Positions 36,072 through 43,369 of a stretch of 64,000 nt of DNA are shown piece after piece. The stretch comes from Termitidicoccus mucosus (GTDB lineage: Bacteria; Verrucomicrobiota; Verrucomicrobiia; Opitutales; Opitutaceae). Below the pieces are notes generated by a model. It worked only from the letters and a program-made list of their open reading frames with translations, made no database searches and was not told the origin of the DNA. Position numbers and translations under genes: made by a program. The DNA is taken from positions 1,922,001 through 1,986,000 of the forward strand of contig NZ_CP109796.1 of the NCBI RefSeq assembly GCF_038725785.1, given 5' to 3'. Position 1 is the first letter of the stretch, and each line of letters starts with the position of its first letter.

Positions 36072-36743
36072 TTAGACGTGGGCTTCTTTTCCCTTATTGG
36101 TGAGAAGGGTGAGCGCGTTGGACGCGTCGCCGATGTCGTGTTTGGCCTGCTCCGTCTGGGCGTTAAGGATGTTGAACGGGATCAGGCCGAAGATGGCGAT
36201 GGCCAGACCGCACATGGTGGCGATGAGCGCCTCACCGATGCCGCCCATGAGGGAGTTGGAGGCGGAGGCGATGTCGGTGGAGCCGCCCAGCTCGCCGAAG
36301 ACCCTCATCATGCCGGTGACAGTGCCGAGAAGGCCGAGGTAAGGGGCGGCGGTGACGGTGGTGTCGAGCACCGCGCCGCCCGCCTGGTAACGCTTGAGTT
36401 CCTGGCTGGAGGCGCGCACGAAGGCGGTGGAGAGGGACTGTTCGCGATGAGTCAGCGCATAGATGAGGATGCGGGCCACGAAATCGCTGCTCTTCTTGCC
36501 CAAGGCGATCGCGCCTTCGGGATCGCCCTGCTCGACGCGCTCAAGCATCTTCTCCACCACCTCGGGCTGGCGGCTGATCATCTCGCGGATAATGAAGATC
36601 GCGCGCTCGATGGCCACGGTGAAGCAGACAAAGGATGTGATGAGAATCGGCCACATGATGGGTCCGCCATGGATGAAGAGCTCCATGGGCCCGAGGCCCA
36701 TCAGCTTAAACGCGGCTATTGGCATACTGGTAGCAGTGATCAT
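36072..36743 (-). CDS. exbB: MotA/TolQ/ExbB proton channel protein
   Basis: A 223-residue inner-membrane protein with three helices: about 20-45 (GPIMWPILITSFVCFTVAIE), about 125-150 (the APYLGLLGTVTGMM motif, diagnostic of the family) and about 165-195 (MGGIGEALIATMCGLAIAIF). Several Met codons are possible starts (1, 7, 15, 20); the first is used here without strong support. It is the first gene of the seven-gene exbB-exbD-exbD-tonB-TPR-coiled-coil operon. Confidence 0.92.
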   Translation of the reverse strand: MITATSMPIAAFKLMGLGPMELFIHGGPIMWPILITSFVCFTVAIERAIFIIREMISRQPEVVEKMLERVEQGDPEGAIALGKKSSDFVARILIYALTHREQSLSTAFVRASSQELKRYQAGGAVLDTTVTAAPYLGLLGTVTGMMRVFGELGGSTDIASASNSLMGGIGEALIATMCGLAIAIFGLIPFNILNAQTEQAKHDIGDASNALTLLTNKGKEAHV

Positions 36744-37159
36744 AATGGATTTTTTTGTTCAGGAGTTAGAATCGGTTATTTTGCAAGATTGTGTAACTGA
36801 CAGAAAGGGGAATGCGTCTTCGGGATGTATGACGCAGTGAGCGTCGTTTTATTAAAAAAAATCTTCGGTGGGATTTAACTAAAAGCGCCAGAAAGGACTA
36901 TTCTTACAGTTCGAGTTACTCAGGGTCTTGATCGAATTTTCGGATGCGTGTGCCTGTCTGACAGGTTTTTTGGGAATCGGTGCCGAATCGGGACTGAGGA
37001 GAGGGGATTGATTTTGGGTGGAATCCGGCATTGCCGGGTGGAGGGATTGGGAAACTTTACAAGTGAGATAAGGTCGCGAGCAAATTCAAGAAATTCTGGT
37101 TTGCCGCAGAGGGAGTCAATGCTGTTTTTGGGTTTAAGAGGCCATTCAATCGAGGGATT
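36744..37159. other. 416-bp intergenic region, exbB promoter side
   Basis: Between exbB and tRNA-Gln, both on the minus strand, so it should hold the terminator of the tRNA cluster and the promoter of the exbB operon. The part at 36740-36900 is AT-rich. I see no clear -35/-10 pair. A 5-bp stem CCTGT-ctg-ACAGG (36953-36965) followed by six T points along the plus strand, where no gene precedes it. No coding sequence is supported. Confidence 0.4.
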
Positions 37160-37233
37160 TGGCTGCCCGACTAGGACTCGAACCTAGACAAGCAGAGTCA
37201 GAATCTGCTGTGCTACCATTACACCATCGGGCA
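37160..37233 (-). tRNA. tRNA-Gln (anticodon CTG), CCA encoded
   Basis: On the minus strand a full cloverleaf: acceptor TGCCCGA / TCGGGCA, D-arm GTG-TAATGGTAG-CAC, anticodon stem GCAGA / TCTGC around loop TTCTGAC, T-arm CTAGG-TTCGAGT-CCTAG, discriminator G and CCA. The anticodon CTG reads CAG, the preferred Gln codon in this GC-rich sequence. It is the last of three tRNAs on this strand. Charging may use the GatCAB amidotransferase encoded at 43-46 kb. Confidence 0.96.
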
Positions 37234-37265
37234 GTGAGAAAACACACGAGCGGCACGGACGCGGA

Positions 37266-37340
37266 TGGAGCCGGTGACTGGATTCGAACCCGCAACCGCC
37301 TGTTTACAAAACAGGTGCTCTACCGTTGAGCTACACCGGC
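37266..37340 (-). tRNA. tRNA-Thr (anticodon TGT), CCA encoded
   Basis: Acceptor GCCGGTG / CACCGGC, D-arm GCTC-AACGGTA-GAGC, anticodon stem CCTGT / ACAGG with loop TTTGTAA, T-loop TTCGAAT, discriminator T, then CCA. The T-stem (GCGGG / CCAGT) has a central mismatch and a G-T pair, slightly weak but otherwise regular. Anticodon TGT reads ACA/ACG threonine codons. Confidence 0.95.
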
Positions 37341-37441
37341 AAATCCCGGAGCGATCTCTGGGTGGGTTGAAGGCGGCGCGCCAATTCATGCGATTAAAGT
37401 GAAAAGAACAGGCCGGAATGGAAGCCGGCGGGTGGATATTT

Positions 37442-37516
<75 letters not shown>

Positions 37517-37533
37517 AGTCAAAACAAGGGGGC

Positions 37534-37564
37534 GAATACCTTGGCAACAAGGCTAGCTTGTCAA
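37534..37564 (-). promoter_or_regulatory. candidate promoter of the tRNA-Lys-Thr-Gln cluster
   Basis: On the minus strand a perfect -35 box TTGACA (37559-37564) is followed after 19 bp by GTATTC (37534-37539), a weak -10 match. Transcription would start about 10 bp before tRNA-Lys (5' end 37516). The -35 is convincing, while the -10 and spacing are uncertain. Confidence 0.5.
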
Positions 37565-37847
37565 ATCCTTTTCTGGAAAACGATGCGAATTTCATGGATT
37601 GGATGAAAGCGGAAGATGCCCATCTGGTTTGGGCGGGAGGGTTTGCAGCCCGCTCGCAAGCCCGTCCCAGACAGGGAGTGGAAAGGGGCACGGTGAAAAA
37701 TCCACCGGCCATCGACCACCGCGGGAGCATTCTAATTATCGAATGAGTGGTGAAACGTCATTCCCCGGCGCGCGGCTTGGACGGGGATTTCCCTCTCTTC
37801 AACGCGTCGCTTTCCAAGCAGGAGCCGCAACCCGGGGCACGATGGCA

Positions 37848-37898
37848 GGCCGACTTTCTCCTCGCGCCGCATCCTTAGGATCGAGGAGAAAGTTGGCC
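37848..37898 (+). ncRNA. candidate structured leader of rpmI-rplT (long hairpin)
   Basis: A 17-bp inverted repeat with one mismatch (37848-37864 / 37882-37898; arms GGCCGACTTTCTCCTCG and its complement) encloses a loop that itself has the palindrome ATCCTTAGGAT. It lies 95 bp before the rpmI start. L20 controls rpmI-rplT through leader RNA structure in many bacteria, so an autoregulatory leader is possible. It could equally be a promoter-proximal repeat element. No T-tract follows. Confidence 0.35.
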
Positions 37899-37992
37899 GA
37901 AAACAGGCAAATCGCGTCCGGCTTCCGGGCGGTCTCCTGAAATTTTCCCTTTACACCGTCGGCGCGCTCTAGTGTTTTCTTCCGCTCTTCTC

Positions 37993-38187
37993 ATGCAAAA
38001 GACCAAAAAGTCCGTTGCCAAACGCTTCAAGCTTACCGCCAAAGGCAAGCTCGTGCGTCGCACTCCCGGCTTCCGTCACCTGCTCGCCTCGAAAAGCACC
38101 AAGCAAAAACGCCGTGCCTCCAAGGACAAGCTCGTTGCCGAAGGCCACGCCGCGCCGCTCCTCCGCTGCCTCCCGCACGGTCTCTAA
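37993..38187 (+). CDS. rpmI: 50S ribosomal protein L35
   Basis: A 64-residue basic protein beginning MQKTKKSVAKRFKLTAKGK, the standard L35 start, with FRHLLASKSTKQKRR in the middle. It is part of the large ribosomal subunit. A start 21 bp upstream is possible but would add residues absent from the family. In many bacteria infC precedes rpmI; here the upstream neighbour is a divergent tRNA cluster, so the operon is rpmI-rplT only. The 92-bp gap to rplT contains a 7-bp hairpin (GCCGGGT / ACCCGGC, 38225-38253). Confidence 0.96.
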   Translation: MQKTKKSVAKRFKLTAKGKLVRRTPGFRHLLASKSTKQKRRASKDKLVAEGHAAPLLRCLPHGL

Positions 38188-38279
38188 GCCGGCAAGCGCC
38201 ACATCAAACCAACAACTCCGCCCTGCCGGGTGATCCCAACGAGACGACCCGGCGGCGATCAAACCACACATAACATAAC

Positions 38280-38663
38280 ATGCCTCGTGTCACAAACTCA
38301 CCCGCGTCGCGCAAGCGCCGCAAAAACACGCTGAAGCACGCCAAAGGCTACTTCGGCAACAAATCGAAGCTCTTCCGCTACGCGAAAGAAGCCGTCCAGC
38401 ATGCCTGGCGCTACGCCTACGCGCACCGCCGCAAGAAAAAAGGCGATTTCCGCGCCCTCTGGATTGTCCGCCTCAACGCCGCCTGCCGCAACGCCGGCAT
38501 CAGCTACAGCCGCTTCATCGAGGGCCTCAAGGCCGCCAACATCGGTCTGGACCGCAAGGTGCTCTCCGACTTGGCCATCCGCGACGAAGCCGCCTTTAAC
38601 GCCCTGGTCAAGCAAGCCCAGGACGCGTTGAAGACCAAGGCCGCCGCCGCGACGAAAGCCTAA
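38280..38663 (+). CDS. rplT: 50S ribosomal protein L20
   Basis: A 127-residue L20 with the classic MPRVTNSPASRKRRKN start, a YAHRRKKKGDFR segment and the NIGLDRKVLSDLAI region. It binds 23S rRNA early in assembly and is the usual feedback regulator of rpmI-rplT. The C-terminal end (KTKAAAATKA) is slightly longer and Ala/Lys-rich compared with the normal about 118 residues. A strong terminator follows at 38725. Confidence 0.97.
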   Translation: MPRVTNSPASRKRRKNTLKHAKGYFGNKSKLFRYAKEAVQHAWRYAYAHRRKKKGDFRALWIVRLNAACRNAGISYSRFIEGLKAANIGLDRKVLSDLAIRDEAAFNALVKQAQDALKTKAAAATKA

Positions 38664-38724
38664 GCTCTCCCAAACGCGAGCCCCTGCGCTACAGAGCGGC
38701 TCGCCTCCTCAATCACCTTCCACG

Positions 38725-38766
38725 GAGGACGGGCCTCGATACCACGAGGTGCCGTCCTCTTTTTTT
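38725..38766 (+). terminator. rho-independent terminator after rplT, upstream of pheS
   Basis: An 8-bp stem GAGGACGG / CCGTCCTC (38725-38732 / 38752-38759) with an inner stem CCTCG / CGAGG is followed by seven T (38760-38766). It lies 62 bp after rplT and 72 bp before pheS. It either ends the ribosomal operon or works as an attenuator limiting read-through into pheS. I see no Phe-rich leader peptide ahead of the stem. Confidence 0.9.
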
Positions 38767-38838
38767 GGCAGGATTTCCCAATCATCCTCTCTTCTTTTTC
38801 TCCCAAAACACCGCGCATTTCGCGGCCAACAACCACTC

Positions 38839-39879
38839 ATGCAAACCCAGCTCACCGCTCTCCTCGAACAAGCCCGCGCCGAACTTCTCACGCTCAAGGC
38901 GCGCCCCGAGTTTGAGGCCGCCAAGGCCCGCTACGTCGGACCCAACGGCGCCCTCACCGCCTGCATGAAACAAATGGGCGGCCTTCCCAAGGAGCAAAAG
39001 CCCATCGTCGGCAAACTCATCAACGAAGTAAAAACCGCCCTTGCCGCCGAACTCGACGCCACCCTCGCCCGCATCGAGGCCGCCGAACTCGACGCCCAGC
39101 TCGGCCCGCCCATCGACCCCACCCTCCCCTCGCCCGACGACCACGAGGGACTCCGCCACCCGCTCACCCAAACCCGCGACCTCATCGCCGCCACCTTCCG
39201 CAAGCTCGGCTTCGTCATCGCCGAGGGCCCCGAGCTGGAAAGCGAGTGGTTCTGCTTCGACGCCCTCAACACCCCCGACGACCACCCCGCCCGCGACATG
39301 CAGGACACCCTCTACTTTCCCCCCGCGACCCGCGCCACCGAAACCACCAAGAAAGCCGACGAAGCTTACGTCCTGCGTCCCCACACCAGCTCCGTGCAAA
39401 TCCGCACGATGCTCGCGCGCAAGCCCCCCATCCGCATCGTCGCCCCCGGACGCTGCTTCCGCCGCGACACCGTCGATGCCACCCATTCCGCCAATTTCCA
39501 CCAAATCGAGGGCCTCTGGGTTGATCGCAACGTCACCGTCCGCGACCTCAAGAGCGTGCTCGACAGCTTTGTGCGCGAGATCTTCGGCGCCACCGCGCAG
39601 ACCCGCCTGCGCCCCAGCTTCTTCCCCTTCACCGAGCCGAGTTTCGAGATGGACATCAAGGCCCCCAACCTCGGCCGCCTCAGCGACCGCTGGCTGGAAA
39701 TCATGGGGTGCGGCCTCGTTGACCCGAAAGTTTTCAAGAACGTCGACATCGACCCGGAGCAATGGACCGGCCTTGCCTTCGGCATGGGCATCGAACGCAT
39801 TGCCATGCTCATCCACGGCATCGACGACATCCGCCACTTCTACGCCAACGACCTCCGCTTCCTCCGCCAGTTCGCATGA
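38839..39879 (+). CDS. pheS: phenylalanyl-tRNA synthetase, alpha subunit
   Basis: A 346-residue class II synthetase subunit that aminoacylates tRNA-Phe with PheT. The start at 38839 (MQTQLTALLEQ) opens the N-terminal coiled coil. Motif 1 region is GPELESEWFCFDALN, motif 2 FRRDTVDATHS and motif 3 GFGMGIERIAM-type (GLAFGMGIERIAM). Length is normal. PheT lies 527 bp downstream instead of directly adjacent, because a GxxExxY gene with flanking inverted repeats sits between them. Confidence 0.97.
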   Translation: MQTQLTALLEQARAELLTLKARPEFEAAKARYVGPNGALTACMKQMGGLPKEQKPIVGKLINEVKTALAAELDATLARIEAAELDAQLGPPIDPTLPSPDDHEGLRHPLTQTRDLIAATFRKLGFVIAEGPELESEWFCFDALNTPDDHPARDMQDTLYFPPATRATETTKKADEAYVLRPHTSSVQIRTMLARKPPIRIVAPGRCFRRDTVDATHSANFHQIEGLWVDRNVTVRDLKSVLDSFVREIFGATAQTRLRPSFFPFTEPSFEMDIKAPNLGRLSDRWLEIMGCGLVDPKVFKNVDIDPEQWTGLAFGMGIERIAMLIHGIDDIRHFYANDLRFLRQFA

Positions 39880-39892
39880 GCAATCGCGGAGT

Positions 39893-39919
39893 GTTTTTTT
39901 AGACAGAATGAACGGAATG
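39893..39919 (+). repeat. left arm of inverted repeat flanking the GxxExxY gene
   Basis: A 27-bp arm (GTTTTTTT then AGACAGAATGAACGGAATG), 13 bp after the pheS stop. Its reverse complement recurs at 40373-40399 with 25 of 27 positions identical. Short direct units (GAATGAAC, AAAATGA) continue inward and supply the start codon of the GxxExxY gene. Confidence 0.85.
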
Positions 39920-39926
39920 ATTTTGA

Positions 39927-40328
39927 ATGAACAAAATGAGCGACACTCCGGAACAGCAGCCCTATGACCTCTCTGGAAAAATTATCGGATTGGCGATGAA
40001 AATTCACTCCACGCTCGGCCCGGGATTTCTCGAATCCGTCTATCAAAACGCCCTCGCCCACGAATTGCGCCGCGCAAACATCCCCTTCCAAACCGAAGTC
40101 CGCCTCAATGTTCATTACGAAGACGCCATCGTGGGTATTTTTGATGCCGACATGGTGGTCACCTGCTCGCTCATTGTTGAAAACAAATCCGTTCAAAAAC
40201 TCGCCCTCGCGCATGAAGTGCAACTCGTCAATTACCTGACCGCCACGAAAATCGAGGAAGGACTGCTCCTCAACTTCGGCTCCGACCGCTTGGAATTTAA
40301 GAAAAAATACCGCCACCGCTCCGAATAA
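39927..40328 (+). CDS. GxxExxY family protein, inserted between pheS and pheT
   Basis: A 133-residue protein with the family hallmark GPGFLESVY (G-x-x-E-x-x-Y at about 32-38), followed by an ADMVVTCSLIVENKSVQKL strand-turn-strand that resembles a nuclease-like (PD-D/ExK-type) core: D, then E-x-K. The function of GxxExxY proteins is not known. They are scattered as single genes in many environmental bacteria. The start may be 39927 or Met4 (39936). Both lie in the inward part of the left repeat arm. A second, divergent GxxExxY gene lies at 62602 in the nuo operon. The gene sits on the same strand as pheST, so transcription is not blocked. Confidence 0.9.
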   Translation: MNKMSDTPEQQPYDLSGKIIGLAMKIHSTLGPGFLESVYQNALAHELRRANIPFQTEVRLNVHYEDAIVGIFDADMVVTCSLIVENKSVQKLALAHEVQLVNYLTATKIEEGLLLNFGSDRLEFKKKYRHRSE

Positions 40329-40372
40329 CACCCCATCCGATCCGCCTAAAATCCATTCCGTTCATTTTCTCC

Positions 40373-40399
40373 CATTCTGTTCATTCTGTCCAAAAAAAC
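40373..40399 (-). repeat. right arm of inverted repeat flanking the GxxExxY gene
   Basis: Reverse complement of the arm at 39893-39919 (25/27). It ends 7 bp before the pheT ATG (40407). Together the arms bound a 507-bp cassette. I see no obvious target-site duplication outside the arms. Confidence 0.85.
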
Positions 40400-40406
40400 T
40401 TTCCCG

Positions 40407-42914
40407 ATGAAAATCTCCCTCCAATGGCTCTCCCGCTACATCGACCTCTCCGGCCTCCCCGTCGCGCAAATCACCGACGCCCTTCCCATGCTCGGCCTCG
40501 AAGTCGAGGAAACCGCCAGCGCCGGCCTCCAGCCCCTCAAAAATGTCGTCATCGGCAAAATCCTCTCCTTCGAGAAACACCCCAAGGCCGACAAGCTCTC
40601 CGTCTGCTCCGTTGACACCGGCGACCCCGCCGGCCCGCGCCAAATCGTCTGCGGCGCGAAAAACTTCGCCGCGGGCGACCTCGTCCCCGTCGCCCTCCCC
40701 GGCGCCGTCCTCCCCGGTGATTTCGAGATCAAGGTCAGCAAGCTCCGCGATGTCGAATCGCAGGGCATGATGTGCTCCGCCCGCGAACTCGGCCTCGGCG
40801 ACGATCACGCCGGCCTCCTCATCCTCACCGCCCGCGGCCTCCCGGTCGGCACCTCCATCAACGACCACTTCCCGCCGCCCGACACCGTCCTCGACCTCAG
40901 CATCACCGCCAACCGCGGCGACTGCCTCGGCCACATCGGCGTCGCCCGCGACCTCGCTGCGTATTTCGACCGCGCCCTCCGCCTGCCCGGGCTCACCGAC
41001 GCCACCCCCGCCGCGCCCGCCCCCGCCTCCGAGGCCGCTCCCCTCCTCGCCTCCGTCTCCACCACCATCGAGACCTGCCCCTACTATACGGCCACCGCCA
41101 TTCGTGGCGTCCGCGTGGCGCCGTCCCCCGACTGGCTCGCCCGCGACCTCCTCGCCGTCGGCCTGCGCCCCATCAACAACATCGTGGACATCACCAACTG
41201 GGTCATGCTCGAAACCGGCCAGCCCCTCCACGCCTTCGACGCCGCCAACATCGGCGGGCAACAAATCAACGTCCGCCCCGCCCGCCCCGGCGAAACCATA
41301 AAACTTCTCGACCAAGGCCGCGTCGTCGCGCTCGAGACCACCGACTGCGTCATCGCCGACGCCCAAAACGCCCTCGCCATCGGCGGCATCATGGGCGGCG
41401 AAAACAGCGGCGTCACCGCCGCCACCGCCAACATCGTCCTCGAAGCCGCCTGGTTCCGCCCCGGCCCCATTCGCAAGACCAGCCGCCGCCTCGCCCTCTC
41501 CACCGACAGCGCCCAGCGCTACACCCGCGATGCCGATCCCGCCGGCGTCCTCTTCGCCGCCCGCCGCGCCACCGCCCTCATCCTCGAACTCGCCGGCGGC
41601 ACAGTCATCGGTCCCCGCGCCGTCGTCGGTGCCCCCTCCCGCGGAGACCGCGCCATCGACCTCACCGCCGACTACGTCCGCGCCCGCTGCGGCTTCGATA
41701 TCGACGACACCACCATCGCCGGCACCTACCGCCGCCTCGGCTTCACCGTCGCCCAGGCACCCTCCGGCGCCTGGCGCGTCACCGTTCCCTCCTTCCGCTC
41801 CGACATCGACCGCCCCATCGACCTCGTCGAGGAATTCGTCCGTATCCACGGCACCACTACAATCCCCTCCACGCCCATCGCCGCCCCCGCGCCCGGCGAC
41901 ATCGAAAACGACGACCCGCTCGCCACCTTCACCCGTCGCGCCGGCGCCCACCTAGCCGGCCAGGGTTTCGCCGAGTGCGTCCACTACACCCTCTGCGACG
42001 GACACGACCTCGCCGCGCTCTTCGGCCAGCCGATGGCCGACGCCCTCGCGCTCGCCAATCCCCTCACCAGCGAACTCGGCCACATCCGCCCCTCGCTCAT
42101 CCCCGGCCTGCTCGACGCCCTCGCGCTCAACCTCGCCGCGCACAACGCCCCCCGCCGCCTCTTCGAGATCGGCCGCGTCTTCCGCCCCGCGCCCGACGGA
42201 GCCTTGCGCGAACTCACCGCCGTGTCGTTCGTCGTCCTCGCCGCCCCCGCCACCCGCGCCTGGCTCACGCGCGCCCCCGTTGACTTCTACCACGCGAAAA
42301 AACTCGCGCTCGACCTTGCGGCGCTCGCCGGCGTTTCCGCCGCCCGCCTCCAGTTCCATCTCATCACCGACAACGCCGCCGCCGGCGCCGGAAAAGTTGC
42401 CCCTCTGCCCGCCCCCGCGCTCTGGCAGCGCAACCACTCCGCGCAGACCACCGACCGGGCCCGCCAAATCGAGCTCGCCTGCGGCCTCATCGACGCGAAA
42501 ACGGCCCGCGCCCGCGACATCAAAGGCCACGCCATCATCGCCGGCGAATTGCTCCTGCCCCGGCAGATTTTCACGACCGAGTCAAAACGCACCCGCTTTC
42601 AACCCTTCACCGCCTATCCCCCGACCACGCGCGACCTCGCCCTCGTGGTTGACGCCGCCACGCCCGCCGGGGACGTGGCCGACAAACTCAAAACCACCGC
42701 GGCCAAAATCGCCGGCAAAACCTTCGCCGTGGAAGCGATCAACATCTTCGACCTCTACCAAGGCCAAAACCTTCCCGACGGCAAAAAGAGCCTCGCCCTC
42801 TCGCTGACCTTCCGCGCCTCCGACCGCACGCTGACCGACGACGAAGTCAACGCCGCCTTCACCAAGCTCCAGACCGACCTCGCCAAATCCACTCCCTGGC
42901 AAATCCGAAAATAA
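40407..42914 (+). CDS. pheT: phenylalanyl-tRNA synthetase, beta subunit
   Basis: An 835-residue subunit with, in order: N-terminal B1 domain with an EMAP/OB-like tRNA-binding region (about 40-160, FEKHPKADKLSVC), the B3/B4 editing domain (about 215-400, with PINNIVDITNWV and MGGENSG), the B5 domain, a degenerate catalytic core and the C-terminal anticodon-binding FDX-ACB domain (about 740-835, starting YPPTTRDLALVV). It proofreads mischarged tRNA-Phe and helps bind tRNA. Length is near the usual 790-830. The ATG lies 7 bp after the right repeat arm of the cassette. Confidence 0.97.
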   Translation: MKISLQWLSRYIDLSGLPVAQITDALPMLGLEVEETASAGLQPLKNVVIGKILSFEKHPKADKLSVCSVDTGDPAGPRQIVCGAKNFAAGDLVPVALPGAVLPGDFEIKVSKLRDVESQGMMCSARELGLGDDHAGLLILTARGLPVGTSINDHFPPPDTVLDLSITANRGDCLGHIGVARDLAAYFDRALRLPGLTDATPAAPAPASEAAPLLASVSTTIETCPYYTATAIRGVRVAPSPDWLARDLLAVGLRPINNIVDITNWVMLETGQPLHAFDAANIGGQQINVRPARPGETIKLLDQGRVVALETTDCVIADAQNALAIGGIMGGENSGVTAATANIVLEAAWFRPGPIRKTSRRLALSTDSAQRYTRDADPAGVLFAARRATALILELAGGTVIGPRAVVGAPSRGDRAIDLTADYVRARCGFDIDDTTIAGTYRRLGFTVAQAPSGAWRVTVPSFRSDIDRPIDLVEEFVRIHGTTTIPSTPIAAPAPGDIENDDPLATFTRRAGAHLAGQGFAECVHYTLCDGHDLAALFGQPMADALALANPLTSELGHIRPSLIPGLLDALALNLAAHNAPRRLFEIGRVFRPAPDGALRELTAVSFVVLAAPATRAWLTRAPVDFYHAKKLALDLAALAGVSAARLQFHLITDNAAAGAGKVAPLPAPALWQRNHSAQTTDRARQIELACGLIDAKTARARDIKGHAIIAGELLLPRQIFTTESKRTRFQPFTAYPPTTRDLALVVDAATPAGDVADKLKTTAAKIAGKTFAVEAINIFDLYQGQNLPDGKKSLALSLTFRASDRTLTDDEVNAAFTKLQTDLAKSTPWQIRK

Positions 42915-42928
42915 GCAATCTACCCGCC

Positions 42929-43213
42929 ATGCCCGCCGACCTCGACATCGACCACATCGCCCGCCTCGCCCGCATCGACCTCACGCCGGAGGAAAAAGCC
43001 GCCTTCTCCGCCCAGCTCGGCGATGTCCTCGCCCACATCGAAAAACTCAAGCAAGTGGACGTCACCTGCGTCGAACCCACCGCGCACGGTTTTCCCATCT
43101 ACAACGTCTGGCAGGCCGACGAGCCCGGCCCCACCCTCACACCCGAACAGGCCCTCGGCAACGCCCCCGCCCAGCGCGACAACATGATCGCCGTCCCCAA
43201 AGTCGTCGAATAA
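42929..43213 (+). CDS. gatC: Asp-tRNA(Asn)/Glu-tRNA(Gln) amidotransferase subunit C
   Basis: A 94-residue GatC. The start IDHIARLARIDLTPEE and the C-terminal NAPAQRDNMIAVPKVVE are family signatures. GatC tethers GatA and GatB in the enzyme that converts Glu-tRNA(Gln) or Asp-tRNA(Asn) to the correct amide. It is 14 bp after pheT, so the genes probably share a transcript. A large palindrome separates it from gatA. Confidence 0.95.
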   Translation: MPADLDIDHIARLARIDLTPEEKAAFSAQLGDVLAHIEKLKQVDVTCVEPTAHGFPIYNVWQADEPGPTLTPEQALGNAPAQRDNMIAVPKVVE

Positions 43214-43241
43214 TACCATTTATGAACAAGATTGTCTCTTT

Positions 43242-43308
43242 AGGTAGGGCGAGGCGTCCCGCCGAGCCGCGAATACCCAATGGCTCGGCGGGACGCCTCG
43301 CCCTACCT
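43242..43308. repeat. 27-bp perfect palindromic repeat between gatC and gatA
   Basis: Arms at 43242-43268 and 43282-43308 are exact inverted copies (core GGTAGGGCGAGGCGTCCCGC and GAGCC) around a 13-nt loop. Outer bases (ACCATT / AATGGC) extend the symmetry imperfectly. There is no T-tract, so it is not a normal terminator. It looks like a REP/MITE-like palindromic element. Confidence 0.9.
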
Positions 43309-43369
43309 CCTAATGGCATCTATAATGCCATTCTCATTCGCAAATACCCGTGACCTAAAAAATCTCCCG

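Larger units (their letters stand above)
37517..37992. other. 476-bp divergent gap between tRNA-Lys and rpmI
   Basis: It holds the tRNA promoter (minus) and should hold the promoter and leader of rpmI-rplT (plus). A possible rpmI promoter is TTTACA (37950-37955) with TAGTGT 14 bp further on, a short spacing. A 62-codon open frame at 37558-37746 has no features of a real protein. The main structure is the hairpin at 37848-37898. Confidence 0.4.

Noticed and set aside
36953-36971. Plus-strand terminator (5-bp stem plus six T)
   Set aside because: No plus-strand gene precedes it for several kb and the stem is short; probably chance.
37558-37746. 62-codon plus-strand frame before rpmI
   Set aside because: No similarity or signal, overlaps the tRNA promoter, and has mixed composition.
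38749-38838. Phe-rich leader peptide regulating pheS by attenuation
   Set aside because: Phe codons (ttc ttt ttc) do occur before pheS, but they lie after the terminator stem, not before it, so a classical attenuator does not fit.
40362-41951. Long open frame on the minus strand opposite pheT (529 codons)
   Set aside because: Its translation is extremely Gly/Ala/Asp/Glu-rich and low in complexity, the mirror of a GC3-rich coding strand. pheT is certain in this interval.
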